A DNA stretch of 64,000 bases from Flavobacteriales bacterium (GCA_016721825.1 JADKHI010000001.1:1178001-1242000), one strand, 5' to 3'. Counted from the stretch's first letter, positions 9,057-17,809 are shown. Made by a program: numbers and translations. Notes: generated by a model not told the origin, from the sequence alone.

Positions 9057-9952
9057 AGGCGGCGGCATGCTTCATCGCCATGATATTGCCGGTCGTAGCG
9101 GCTGCGCAACAACTCCTCGTTCCGGTCGGCGCCGAAGTGCAGGAAGAGCTGGTGTTCAATCCGGCTTTCATGGCACGCAACGGGGTTCGATCCATCAGCG
9201 GCACACAGATGGTGAAGCGCGAAGGGCAGCCCATGCGCGAACGCAACGAAAAACACCTGTACCGCTTTGATGAGCAGGGACGCATCATCTATAGCAACAC
9301 CAGCTTCGGCCACCCCGGTTCAGGACGTGACACCGCATCCGTGGGTTTCTTCTATGATCCCAAAGGCAGACTGATCCAGCGGCTACGCAACGATCTTTCC
9401 GGGCACTTTGCCTACGAGATCACCTGCGACACACTGGGCAGGACCACGCGCATGACCTACGTACGCATTGAGAACACAGGATCCGACCGTTATCACCTGG
9501 TACCCGGCGTGCGCACCGTGATCAGTGATGAAGAACATCGATACACCGCGATCAACGATACGGCCTGGACCTGTACCTACCTGAACGAGCTGGGGCTGCC
9601 TTACCGTGAACAGGTCTTCCAACGCGACCGTTGGGGCTATCTACGCACCATTGATGATCGGTACATCATCACCGGACGACGAGGACGCATCACCTTTCGG
9701 TACGACGAGAAAGGCCGACCGGTGGAGCGGATCGAACAGGCCGACCTGCATTTGCCGAACCTGTTCAAGCACACTTGGCGATACGATGGAGCGGGGAACG
9801 TACTGGAACATGACCTATGGCATGATGATCGCCTGAAGGACCACGACGAATACCTCTACGAGGAAGGAAGCATGCTGCTGAAGGCGTGCATCACCAAGGA
9901 TGAGGATACCGGACTGATCCATGTGGTGAGGTACACCACCGAACGCCAATGA
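9053..9952 (+). CDS. Secreted protein with YD-like beta repeats
   Basis: 299 residues with a signal peptide ending at AAAQQ. The body shows short repeats with the pattern tyrosine/phenylalanine-Asp-glycine-arginine (YRFDEQGRIIY, FFYDPKGRLIQRL, CDTLGRTTRM, FRYDEKGRPVERI, WRYDGAGNVLEHD), like the YD/RHS strand pattern of Bacteroidota cell-surface proteins. It is far too short for an Rhs toxin and has no recognisable toxin domain. It overlaps both neighbours by 4 bases (ATGA), so the DUF255 gene, this gene and the 22-residue-repeat gene form one tightly coupled unit. Role unknown. Confidence 0.75.
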   Translation: MKAAACFIAMILPVVAAAQQLLVPVGAEVQEELVFNPAFMARNGVRSISGTQMVKREGQPMRERNEKHLYRFDEQGRIIYSNTSFGHPGSGRDTASVGFFYDPKGRLIQRLRNDLSGHFAYEITCDTLGRTTRMTYVRIENTGSDRYHLVPGVRTVISDEEHRYTAINDTAWTCTYLNELGLPYREQVFQRDRWGYLRTIDDRYIITGRRGRITFRYDEKGRPVERIEQADLHLPNLFKHTWRYDGAGNVLEHDLWHDDRLKDHDEYLYEEGSMLLKACITKDEDTGLIHVVRYTTERQ

Positions 9953-10467
9953 GAACGATCCTTCTTCTTTTCGCCCTTGCATGCGGACATCTCCTGCATG
10001 CGCAAATGACCATGGTGCAATGGGCCTATGGTCCCTTCGCTACGCCCGGTGACGCCGCCTACATCATTGAAGGTGACCCCATGGATGGTGGCGCACGTAT
10101 CCACCAGGCGTGCGGACCGTACGGAAACAAGGGGCCCTGCCTTTTCGTGATCGAAGGTGACAAGGTCTTCCACAGCAGTGATGCCTTTGGCAGACGTGGG
10201 CCGGCAGCATACATCATGGAAGGCGACAAGCTGTTCCGTAGCTCAGGCGCGTTCGGCACGAAGGGTTCCTGCGCGTTGCTGCTTGAAGGGACCAAGGTGT
10301 TCCGGGCGGACGGCCCTTTCGGAAACAGGCAGGAAGGAGCCTTCGTCCTGGACGGAAGCGACATCTACCTGGGTGAAGGCACCTTCTGCCAACGTAGCGA
10401 GGCCATCCTGCACGTGCGCGGTGCCATACCCATGGTAGCGCTGCTCACGATCCTGGCCGGTCTCTAG
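9949..10467 (+). CDS. Secreted 22-residue-repeat protein of unknown function
   Basis: 172 residues with a signal peptide ending at LLHAQ. The mature part is almost entirely a tandem repeat of 22 residues: GPYGNKGPCLFVIEGDKVF, DAFGRRGPAAYIMEGDKLF, GAFGTKGSCALLLEGTKVF, GPFGNRQEGAFVLDGSDIY, GTFCQRSEAILHVRGAIPM, with a first diverged copy (YGPFATPGDAAYIIEGD). The consensus is aromatic-Gly-x-(K/R)-Gly-x-x-(A/hydrophobic)-(F/Y)-hydrophobic-hydrophobic-(E/D)-Gly-(D/S)-x-hydrophobic-(F/Y), two short strands per repeat, suggesting a beta-solenoid or beta-meander. The family is not one I recognise. It is coupled to the preceding gene by ATGA, and its stop shares CTAG with the opposing tsaB. Confidence 0.78.
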   Translation: MRTILLLFALACGHLLHAQMTMVQWAYGPFATPGDAAYIIEGDPMDGGARIHQACGPYGNKGPCLFVIEGDKVFHSSDAFGRRGPAAYIMEGDKLFRSSGAFGTKGSCALLLEGTKVFRADGPFGNRQEGAFVLDGSDIYLGEGTFCQRSEAILHVRGAIPMVALLTILAGL

Positions 10468-11165
10468 CTGAGCCGCTTGCGAGGCTGCGTGACGTTGGCC
10501 GGCTTGCCATAGTCGGGCACCAGGTAGGCGAGGTCGCTGAACGATTCCTTCCGGTAGTGCACATCACCCAACACCGCCAGACCAGTATGCGCCGGTCGAA
10601 TGCCCGGCACATGGATCACGTGGGACCTGTCGATCCATAACTCGGAAGCCTTGTCCGCGCCATCACCGAACACGACGGTCGTACGACCCGTGGGCAGGCC
10701 ACCCAGCCAGGCCTCATCCATCACCAAGGGTCGCGCTGCTTCCAGTGGTTCACCGTTGCGTTCCGCGGAAAGCGTGAAGACCTCCATGCGGCGTGCGTCC
10801 ACCATGGGCATCAGCACCGCACCCGGCGGTATCAACGGATCCATCGCTAGAAGCTCGTGCAGCAACACCTCCAACGTGCTCATACCAATGAGCGGAATGC
10901 GCAGCGCGAAGCACAGTCCTTTCGCCGCGCTGAGGCCGATGCGCAGGCCGGTGTACGAACCAGGGCCGATCCCTACTGCCACCGCATCCAGCGCGCTCAT
11001 GTTCACCCCCGCTTCCTCCAGCACGTCCTGGATGAACACGTTCAGCCGTTCGGCGTGCGTGTGCCGCTCATTCTCCTCTTCCCTGAACGCCAATACACGC
11101 GCACCATCGGCCAACACCACCGAGCAACGCTTGGTGGCCGTGTCGAGCGAAAGGATGGTGGCCAC
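10464..11165 (-). CDS. tsaB: tRNA threonylcarbamoyladenosine biosynthesis protein TsaB
   Basis: 233 residues. TsaB is the dimerisation partner of TsaD in the complex that installs N6-threonylcarbamoyl on A37 of ANN-decoding tRNAs. It has the ASKHA-fold start ILSLDTATKRCSVVL, the HAERLNVFIQDVLEEAG region, and the family signature GIGPGSYTGLRIGLSAAKGL; no metal-binding histidines, as expected for TsaB rather than TsaD. Length normal. It lies 3 bases downstream of the tolC-like gene, so the two are probably co-transcribed. Convergent with the 22-residue-repeat gene, sharing CTAG. Confidence 0.93.
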   Translation of the reverse strand: MATILSLDTATKRCSVVLADGARVLAFREEENERHTHAERLNVFIQDVLEEAGVNMSALDAVAVGIGPGSYTGLRIGLSAAKGLCFALRIPLIGMSTLEVLLHELLAMDPLIPPGAVLMPMVDARRMEVFTLSAERNGEPLEAARPLVMDEAWLGGLPTGRTTVVFGDGADKASELWIDRSHVIHVPGIRPAHTGLAVLGDVHYRKESFSDLAYLVPDYGKPANVTQPRKRLS

Positions 11166-11168
11166 GGG

Positions 11169-12587
11169 TCAGAGCGTCAACGGAAGGCCCTGTAGGATCT
11201 CGAGCGATTTCTCCGCAAGGAGGTAGCTGTACCGCGCGGTGATCATGTCCGCATTCGCTTTGTTCAGGTTCGCCTTGGCGGTGCTCAGTTCCAAGGCCGT
11301 GACCGAGCCTTGTTGAAAGCGCTCCGTGGCGTAGCGCAGCGATTCCCCTGTGGCCTCGTATGCGTTGGATGCCGCACGGAACTGCTTGAAGGCGGCGCGT
11401 TGGTCCGCGATGGCTTGTTGCACGGTCAACTGCAACTGCTGCTCTTGATCCGTCTGTTGAAGGCGGGCCTGCTCATAGCGGATGCGCGCCTGCTGCGCCC
11501 CGGTGTGGGCGCTGCGTCCGTTCAGGATGGGAACGCTAAGGGTCCATGAGGTGGAATAGTTGACGTTGTCCTTCAGTTGGGTCCCGAAAGACTTGGTCTC
11601 GGTGTTGTACGAGATGTTCGGCGTGTACACGTTCTCACCGGACTCAGTGTAACCAGCGAGGTAAGGTGAACCCACGATGGGTGCCCCAACGATCACTTCG
11701 TCGCGCCCGGAATATCCGGACGCCACATTCGCACTGAACTGAAGCGAGGGTATGCCCCCAGCACGAGCAATGTCGATGGAACGTTCCGCGCTCTCCAGGT
11801 CCAGTTTCGTGCGCTTGTAGGCCGGGTGTGTTTCCAGTACGCGCTGCATCACCTGCTCCACGCTCACCACGGGCTCCTGCGGTTCGAAGGCATCGAGTTG
11901 TGGAGCGCTGATGCTGAACACGGACGATTCCTGCGGTGTGAGCTGGAGGAGCTGTGCCATGCGCAGGCGCGCCTGTTGGTACTGGTTCTCCGCCGTAACG
12001 ATGTCATATTCCTCCCGCGCCAATTGCGAACGCAGGTCAAGCAATTCGACCCTTGCGGTGCGACCAGCTTCCACCATGGCTTCGGTGAGCGTGATCTGTT
12101 CACGCGTCCGTTCCGCGGTGATGTTCGCGGCCTTGATCCGCGCATCGGCGCTCAGCATCTCCATGAAGCGGGCTACCACACCTGACTGGACGTCCACGCG
12201 CGCCGCGGCCAGGGATTCCTCCGCCGAGAGGTTGTCCAGCTTGGCCTTCTTGAACTGGTTCTGCTGACTGAGCCCTCCAAAAAGGGTCCAATTGCTGCTG
12301 AGGAAGAAGTTGTTGGTGCGCACCCGGTCAGTGGCGAAGGTGTTGGTGTAGCGGTCGATGGTCTGACCCCAGTTGTAACCGTGGGTGGCCGCTGCGTTCA
12401 GGTTGGGCAGCAGGCTCCATTTCGCAGCCTCCTGTCCCTGGACCGCGAAGTCGCGATCGTACATGGCCCGCTGAATGCTCAGGTTCCGTGCTTCCGCACG
12501 TTTCACGCATTCATCAAGGGTCCAAGCTTGCTGCGCGCTAAGCGCGGCACCGATGCCAAGAGCGACTGAGGTAAGAAAGGCTCGCAT
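11169..12587 (-). CDS. TolC-family outer-membrane efflux/secretion channel
   Basis: 472 residues with a signal peptide ending at LSAQQ. It has the two OEP repeats of TolC proteins: N-terminal WTLDECVKRAEARNLSIQ, long coiled helices (AESLAAARVDVQSGVV; ELLDLRSQLAREEYDIVTAENQYQQARL) and the second half (VSVEQVMQRVLETHPAYK; SFGTQLKDNVNYSTSWTLSVPILNG). It forms the trimeric outer-membrane duct for a tripartite exporter; no inner-membrane pump or adaptor gene is adjacent, so the substrate cannot be guessed. Good promoter upstream; tsaB follows after 3 bases. Confidence 0.9.
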   Translation of the reverse strand: MRAFLTSVALGIGAALSAQQAWTLDECVKRAEARNLSIQRAMYDRDFAVQGQEAAKWSLLPNLNAAATHGYNWGQTIDRYTNTFATDRVRTNNFFLSSNWTLFGGLSQQNQFKKAKLDNLSAEESLAAARVDVQSGVVARFMEMLSADARIKAANITAERTREQITLTEAMVEAGRTARVELLDLRSQLAREEYDIVTAENQYQQARLRMAQLLQLTPQESSVFSISAPQLDAFEPQEPVVSVEQVMQRVLETHPAYKRTKLDLESAERSIDIARAGGIPSLQFSANVASGYSGRDEVIVGAPIVGSPYLAGYTESGENVYTPNISYNTETKSFGTQLKDNVNYSTSWTLSVPILNGRSAHTGAQQARIRYEQARLQQTDQEQQLQLTVQQAIADQRAAFKQFRAASNAYEATGESLRYATERFQQGSVTALELSTAKANLNKANADMITARYSYLLAEKSLEILQGLPLTL

Positions 12588-12619
12588 GTTCGTTCCGGCC
12601 CTACGGTTGACCGGTCGAA

Positions 12620-12649
12620 CAAATGTACCCGGACGCTCAGGTGGGCAAA
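12620..12649 (-). promoter_or_regulatory. Promoter of the tolC-tsaB unit
   Basis: Minus strand: TTTG (12646-12649), 18 bases, TACATTTG (12620-12627), an exact match to the Bacteroidota -33/-7 pattern. The ATG is about 32 bases downstream. The -33 element sits in the loop of a small inverted repeat (GGTGG/CCACC). Confidence 0.65.
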
Positions 12650-12688
12650 GCCACCATGGATGAACGGTGAATGGCGGGGGCCAACGGC

Positions 12689-13927
12689 TCAGTTGCTGAG
12701 CACCTTGACCTCCACGCGGCGGTTCGCCTCGCTCTGGTCCTTGTTCTTCGGCTCAGGATAGATCATCTGTGAATTCCCAAGGCCCACGTAGGAGATGCGC
12801 TCGGGTTCCACGTCGTTCACCATGAGAAATTCGTACACGGTCCGCGCACGTGCGGTGCTGAGCTCGATGAACTCTTTGGTGTTCTTGAAGGTGGGACCGT
12901 TCACATGCCCCTGGATCTCCACCTTCACGTTCGGGTTCGCCTGCATGAAGCGGGTGAGGATGAGCATGGCGGATTCCGAGGAACGCAACACCTTCACATC
13001 GTTGCCTACGAAGTTGATGTCGTCCAGGACCACATGCTCCCCAGGCACGATGGGCAGCAACTTCAATTCAACGGTGACCGTGGGTTCGGTGCTGCCCTTC
13101 ACCTTCACGGTCTGGAACATGTACCCCTCACGCACGCAGCCGATCTTCAGGTTGCGGTACGTGTCCATCCGGTAGGTATAGGTGCTCTTCCCCTTGGCCT
13201 CGATCACTTTGTCGAACACCATGCCTTGGATGGTGAGCGCAGCGTCCACAGGCTTGCCGGACTTCGCGTCGATCACATTGATGACCAGGTCCTGCTTCTG
13301 CCCTTCCTCCTTTTCGGGCTGGGGCGGCGGCGGCGGCGGATCGTAGTGGAAACGGATGGTGTAGCCCGCCAGCGGACGGTCCTGGTAGTCGATCACCAAG
13401 TATAGCAATTGGCCTTCCTCAACTTCAATGGCACGGCTGTAGGACGAACCCACGCCACTGCGGACGTACTCATCGGGAGCATCTTTCCGCAGACCGCACA
13501 TGCTTGCGTTCGCCTTGTCGTTACGGCTGATGTTCGTGCGAATGGGTGCCACCTGCTTGTTCTGGATCTTGTCACAGATCCCCGGAATGGCCCCTTCGAA
13601 GACCAGAAAATCGATGTCGTCCTCGATGTTCTGCGGAATGATGTCGAAGGAAATGGTCGTCTTCACCGGCGAGCGGAACTTGTACCACGTGGTGTGGTGC
13701 TCACGCTCGAACCACTGGTTGTCCTCGGTCGGATTCTCCTTGATCTCCAGGATGTTCCCGAAGCCGCGTACCGCATCGTTGCAGGTGTACACGGAGTCCG
13801 GGATGAAGATGGCACCCGTGCAATCGCCGTTCGCCTGGGTCAACGACCGCTGGGCGTGCAGGCCCGGGGCCAACGACAGGGCCAGGGAACAGGTAAGGAT
13901 GGCTGGAAAGGAGAGTTCCAAACGCAT
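12689..13927 (-). CDS. OmpA-family protein with N-terminal beta-sandwich and CarboxypepD-like domain
   Basis: 412 residues. Signal peptide ending at LHAQ; an N-terminal beta-rich domain (~30-195) with HTTWYKFRSPVKTTISFDI, resembling pre-peptidase-type sandwiches; a six-proline hinge (PPPPPP, ~197-202); a carboxypeptidase regulatory-like domain (LVINVIDAKSGKPVDAAL); and a C-terminal OmpA peptidoglycan-binding domain (~285-412; VEIQGHVNG, STARARTVYEFL, YVGLGNSQ, EANRRVEVKV). It probably sits in the outer membrane or periplasm and grips peptidoglycan. It starts 12 bases after the stop of metH part 2, so it may be read from the metH transcript although functionally unrelated. Confidence 0.85.
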   Translation of the reverse strand: MRLELSFPAILTCSLALSLAPGLHAQRSLTQANGDCTGAIFIPDSVYTCNDAVRGFGNILEIKENPTEDNQWFEREHHTTWYKFRSPVKTTISFDIIPQNIEDDIDFLVFEGAIPGICDKIQNKQVAPIRTNISRNDKANASMCGLRKDAPDEYVRSGVGSSYSRAIEVEEGQLLYLVIDYQDRPLAGYTIRFHYDPPPPPPQPEKEEGQKQDLVINVIDAKSGKPVDAALTIQGMVFDKVIEAKGKSTYTYRMDTYRNLKIGCVREGYMFQTVKVKGSTEPTVTVELKLLPIVPGEHVVLDDINFVGNDVKVLRSSESAMLILTRFMQANPNVKVEIQGHVNGPTFKNTKEFIELSTARARTVYEFLMVNDVEPERISYVGLGNSQMIYPEPKNKDQSEANRRVEVKVLSN

Positions 13928-13939
13928 GGTAGCCCCCTT

Positions 13940-16633
13940 CTACGTCGGATCGTAGGCAAGGTTGCTGCCGAGCCAGCGTTCCATCCAAGGGGGTTCCTGG
14001 CCCTTGCGGCGCGCCAGGTCGTTGATCTGGTCTTTGGACACACGACCCACGCCGAAGTACTTGGAGCGGGGGTGCGCGAAGTAGAGTCCGCTCACCGCCG
14101 CGGTCGGGTACATGGCCAAGCCCTCGGTCAACTGGATACCCGTGTGCTTCTCGGCCTCCAACAACCGGAACAGCTCGGGCTTCTCCGTGTGGTCCGGACA
14201 GGCGGGATAGCCCGGTGCCGGGCGGATGCCATCGTAGGCTTCCTTGATCAGCTCATCGTTGCTCAGGGTCTCCTGTGAAGCGTAACCCCAAAGCTCCTTG
14301 CGCACCACTTCGTGCAGCTTTTCAGCGAAGGCCTCGGCCAAGCGGTCCGCAAGTGCCTTCAGCAGGATCGCGCTATAGTCGTCGTGCTTGTCCTCGAAGC
14401 GCTTCACCCGTTCATCCACGCCGTGGCCGGTGGTGACCGCGAAGCCTCCCAGAAAGTCTGGAGTTCCCTTCGGAGCGATGAAGTCGGCCAGCGCGTTGTA
14501 CGGCACACCGGGAGCCTTCTTCGATTGCTGGCGCATGGTCTGGAAACGACCGATGACCTTGCTGCGCGAGGTATCCGCATAGAGCTCGATGTCATCATCG
14601 TCCACCGTGTTCGCAGGCCAGATGGCGGCTACACCGTGGGCCTGCAACCACTGCTCCTTCACGATCCGGTCCAGCATCTTCAATGCATCGTTGTGCAAGC
14701 GCGTGGCCTCCACACCCACCACCTTATCGGAGAGGATCGCCGGATACTTGCCGGCCAGTTCCCACGCCATGAAGAAGGGTGTCCAATCGATGTAAGGAAC
14801 CAACTTCTCCAGTGGATAGTTGCGGTAGGTGAAGGTGCCGGTGCTCTTGGGCTCCACAGGTGGTTCGGCGCTCCAGTCGATCGCGAACTTCTTCTGACGC
14901 GCTTCCGCGAGGGGCACATATTCCTTCTCGCGCTGATGGCTTTCGTACTGCGTGCGCACCTTCGCATACTCCTCCTTGATCGCGGCTTCGAACTTCTCGC
15001 GCTCGTTGTCGCTGAACAGGTTGTTGACCACCGGAACACTGCGGCTGGCGTCGATCACGTGCACCACTGGCTTGCTGTAGTGCGGGGCGATGCGGACGGC
15101 GGTATGCACCCGACTGGTGGTGGCCCCCCCGATCAACAGCGGTGTTTCGAAGCCTTCGCGCTCCATCTCCTTGGCCACATGCACCATCTCGTCGAGCGAT
15201 GGCGTGATCAGCCCACTGAGGCCGATGATGTCCACCTTCATCTCGCGCGCTGCTTTCAGGATCGTGGCGCTCTGCACCATCACACCAAGATCGATCACCT
15301 GCCAGCCGTTGCAGGCCAGGATCACGCCCACGATGTTCTTACCGATGTCGTGCACGTCCCCTTTCACCGTGGCGAGCAACACCTTCTTGGCGCCTTCCTT
15401 CTGGGTGCCGAGCACCTGTGTGGCCTTCTTCGCTTCCAGGAATGGCTCCAAGTAGGCGACGGAGCGCTTCATCACACGAGCGCTCTTCACCACCTGGGGA
15501 AGGAACATCTTACCAGCTCCGAAAAGATCCCCGACCACGGTCATGCCGGCCATGAGCGGGCCTTCGATCACCAGCACTGGCTCCTCGTATTTCACCCGGG
15601 CCTCTTCCGTGTCCGCTTCAATGAACTCGGTGATGCCGTGCACCAACGCGTGCTTCAAGCGCTCTTCCACGCTGCCTTCGCGCCATGCGGCCTGTTGCGC
15701 GATCACTTCCGCTGAAGGTGCTCCCTTGAACTGTTCCGCGAAGGTGACCATCCGCTCGGTGGCATCGGGTCGACGCGCCAGCAGCACATCCTCCACATGC
15801 TCCAGCAAGTCCTTCGGAATGTCGTCGTACACACCGATCTGCCCGGCGTTCACGATGCCCATGTCCATGCCCGCCTGGATGGCGTGGTAAAGGAAAGCGG
15901 TATGGATGGCCTCTCGCACGGGTTCGTTGCCGCGGAAGCTGAAGCTGACGTTGCTCACGCCACCGCTCACCAAGGCACCGGGCAGATTCTGCTTGATCCA
16001 GCGCACGGCCTCGATGTAGTCAATGGCGTAGCGGTCGTGCTCGCTCATGCCCGTAGCCACCGTGAGGATGTTCGGGTCGATGATGATGTCGTGCGGTGGG
16101 AAACCGGCTTTCTGGGTCAGCAGGTCGTAGACGCGCTGTGCGATCTGGATGCGGCGCTCATAGTTGTCCGCCTGCCCTTGCTCGTCGAAGCACATGACCA
16201 CCGTGGCAGCACCGAGGCGACGAATGATCTTGGCCTGACGCAGAAATTCCTCCTCCCCTTCCTTCAGGCTGATGCTGTTGGCGATACCCTTGCCTTGCAG
16301 ACACTTCAAGCCGGCTTCGATCACGCTGAACTTGCTGCTGTCCACCATCACCGGCACACGCGCGATGTCCGGCTCCGCCGCGATGAGGTTGAGCAACTTG
16401 GTCATGGCCTGCACGCCATCGATCAAGCCCTCGTCCATGTTCACGTCGATGACCTGCGCGCCGTTCTCCACCTGCTGACGCGCCACGTTCACCGCCTCGT
16501 CGTACTTGCCCTCCTTGATCAGCTTGCGGAAGGCAGCGCTACCGGTAACGTTCGTGCGCTCGCCGATGTTGACGAAGTTGGCGCCCTTGAAAATGCGGAG
16601 CGGCTCTAGGCCGGAGTAGTTGGGGATGCTCAT
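13940..16633 (-). CDS. metH: Methionine synthase, pterin/cobalamin/activation half (MetH part 2)
   Basis: 897 residues. Contains the methyltetrahydrofolate-binding TIM barrel (~1-300; FVNIGERTNVTGSAAF, INVNMDEGLIDG-like), the cap and B12-binding domain with DVHDIG (Co-ligand His428), and the C-terminal AdoMet activation domain (~580-897; PAPGYPACPDHTEK). The homocysteine domain is absent and supplied by the separate gene 52 bases upstream. ATG 16633 is chosen since it opens the conserved pterin domain; the 48 residues further upstream read through the intergenic octamer repeat. Together the two proteins transfer methyl from 5-methyl-THF to homocysteine with cob(I)alamin as carrier. Regulated by the SAM-I riboswitch upstream of part 1. 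Confidence 0.95.
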   Translation of the reverse strand: MSIPNYSGLEPLRIFKGANFVNIGERTNVTGSAAFRKLIKEGKYDEAVNVARQQVENGAQVIDVNMDEGLIDGVQAMTKLLNLIAAEPDIARVPVMVDSSKFSVIEAGLKCLQGKGIANSISLKEGEEEFLRQAKIIRRLGAATVVMCFDEQGQADNYERRIQIAQRVYDLLTQKAGFPPHDIIIDPNILTVATGMSEHDRYAIDYIEAVRWIKQNLPGALVSGGVSNVSFSFRGNEPVREAIHTAFLYHAIQAGMDMGIVNAGQIGVYDDIPKDLLEHVEDVLLARRPDATERMVTFAEQFKGAPSAEVIAQQAAWREGSVEERLKHALVHGITEFIEADTEEARVKYEEPVLVIEGPLMAGMTVVGDLFGAGKMFLPQVVKSARVMKRSVAYLEPFLEAKKATQVLGTQKEGAKKVLLATVKGDVHDIGKNIVGVILACNGWQVIDLGVMVQSATILKAAREMKVDIIGLSGLITPSLDEMVHVAKEMEREGFETPLLIGGATTSRVHTAVRIAPHYSKPVVHVIDASRSVPVVNNLFSDNEREKFEAAIKEEYAKVRTQYESHQREKEYVPLAEARQKKFAIDWSAEPPVEPKSTGTFTYRNYPLEKLVPYIDWTPFFMAWELAGKYPAILSDKVVGVEATRLHNDALKMLDRIVKEQWLQAHGVAAIWPANTVDDDDIELYADTSRSKVIGRFQTMRQQSKKAPGVPYNALADFIAPKGTPDFLGGFAVTTGHGVDERVKRFEDKHDDYSAILLKALADRLAEAFAEKLHEVVRKELWGYASQETLSNDELIKEAYDGIRPAPGYPACPDHTEKPELFRLLEAEKHTGIQLTEGLAMYPTAAVSGLYFAHPRSKYFGVGRVSKDQINDLARRKGQEPPWMERWLGSNLAYDPT

Positions 16634-16647
16634 TCTGTAGGATCTCA

Positions 16648-16671
16648 CACGGAGACACGGAGGCACGGAGA
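16648..16671. repeat. Octamer tandem repeat CACGGAGA x3 between metH halves
   Basis: Three back-to-back 8-base units (CACGGAGA, CACGGAGG, CACGGAGA on the plus strand) in the 52-base gap between the metH genes, within the transcribed region. One of several short-period repeat arrays in this window. Confidence 0.8.
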
Positions 16672-16685
16672 AAGTAAATACGGGC

Positions 16686-17687
16686 TCAAGCAGGCACGGG
16701 CATTGGACGCGGCTTATGCTTCTTCGCTTCAGCGGCAAGCGCGGCGATGTGGGGTGGCGTGGTGCCACAGCATCCACCCACCACGTTCACCCAGCCGTTG
16801 GCCATGAACTCGCCTACGAGCTTGGCCGTGACCTCCGGTGATTCGCGGTACTCCCCCATCTGGTCGGGCAGGCCGGCATTGGGGTACACGCTCGTTCGGC
16901 AGGTGGCCTGCTCAGCGATCACTTCCAGGTACGGGCGCATCTGCGCAGCTCCAAGTGCACAGTTCAAACCCATGCTGAAGAGCGGCACGTGCGCCATGCT
17001 GATCAGGAAGGCCTCGATGGTCTGTCCGCTCAGCGTGCGACCGCTGGCGTCGGTGATGGTGACGCTGCACATCACGGGCACACGCGTACTGCGCTTCTCG
17101 AACACCTCTTCGATCGCGTAAAATGCCGCTTTGGCATTGAGCGTGTCGAAGATGGTCTCCACCAGCAACAGGTCCACACCGCCGTCCAGCAACGCGTTGA
17201 TCTGCTCGCTGTAGGCAGTTACCAACTGATCGAAGGTGACGGCGCGGTAACCGGGATCGTTCACATCCGGGCTCAGCGATGCGGTCTTGTTCATGGGCCC
17301 GATGGCGCCCGCCACGAAGCGCGGCTTGCTGGGGTCCATGGCCGTGTACTTGGCGCATGCTTCCTTGGCCAGTTGGGCGCTGCGCACGTTGATCTCACGC
17401 ACCAGGTGCTCGCATTGGTGCTCCGCCTGCGCGATGGTGGTGGCGCTGAAGGTGTTCGTCTCCACGATGTCCGCACCCGCCTCCAGGTATTGCTCATGGA
17501 TGGTACGGATGGCATCCGGACGCGACAGCGACAGCAGCTCGTTGTTGCCCTTCAACAGGATGGGATGCTCCTCCATGCCTGCCGGATGGAAGTCCTCCTC
17601 GGTCAGTCCCAGACGCTGGATCATGGTGCCCATGGCCCCGTCCAGGATCAGGATGCGCTCTTCTGCAAGTTGTTCGATCGTCTTCAT
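16686..17687 (-). CDS. metH: Methionine synthase, homocysteine S-methyltransferase half (MetH part 1)
   Basis: 333 residues comprising only the homocysteine-binding (betaine-homocysteine methyltransferase-like) TIM barrel: ILDGAMGTMIQRLGL at the N-terminus, ADIVETNTFSAT, and the three zinc-ligand cysteines in GLNCALGA and VGGCCGTTPPH. It ends where the pterin domain would begin in a full-length MetH, and the rest is encoded by the next gene. Split MetH is frequent in Bacteroidota. Start ATG 17687 lies downstream of the SAM-I riboswitch and its terminator, which therefore control both halves. Confidence 0.95.
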   Translation of the reverse strand: MKTIEQLAEERILILDGAMGTMIQRLGLTEEDFHPAGMEEHPILLKGNNELLSLSRPDAIRTIHEQYLEAGADIVETNTFSATTIAQAEHQCEHLVREINVRSAQLAKEACAKYTAMDPSKPRFVAGAIGPMNKTASLSPDVNDPGYRAVTFDQLVTAYSEQINALLDGGVDLLLVETIFDTLNAKAAFYAIEEVFEKRSTRVPVMCSVTITDASGRTLSGQTIEAFLISMAHVPLFSMGLNCALGAAQMRPYLEVIAEQATCRTSVYPNAGLPDQMGEYRESPEVTAKLVGEFMANGWVNVVGGCCGTTPPHIAALAAEAKKHKPRPMPVPA

Positions 17688-17739
17688 TCTTCAGGTCAGG
17701 TCGCCAGGCGCCTTCGCTCATCGAGCTATGGCGGTGAAA

Positions 17740-17773
17740 CAAAAATGCCCCACCCGATGGACCGGATGAGGCA
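17740..17773 (-). terminator. Riboswitch-controlled attenuator terminator
   Basis: Minus strand: 11-bp stem TGCCTCATCCG / CGGGTGGGGCA with loop GTCCAT, followed by TTTTTG. It lies between the SAM aptamer and the metH start. Its 5' arm contains CTCATC, which can alternatively pair with GATGAG of the aptamer P1 3' strand, giving the antiterminator. Confidence 0.88.
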
Positions 17774-17809
17774 AGGAACGCGGGAGTTGCGCACAAGGAC
17801 CTGATCACG

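Noticed and set aside
9053..9952. YD-like protein as an Rhs/polymorphic toxin
   Set aside because: Too short, no core-repeat domain end motif, no toxin tip or immunity gene.
14312..15715. 467-residue plus-strand frame within metH
   Set aside because: His/Leu/Gln-rich shadow of the cobalamin-domain gene; no recognisable motif.
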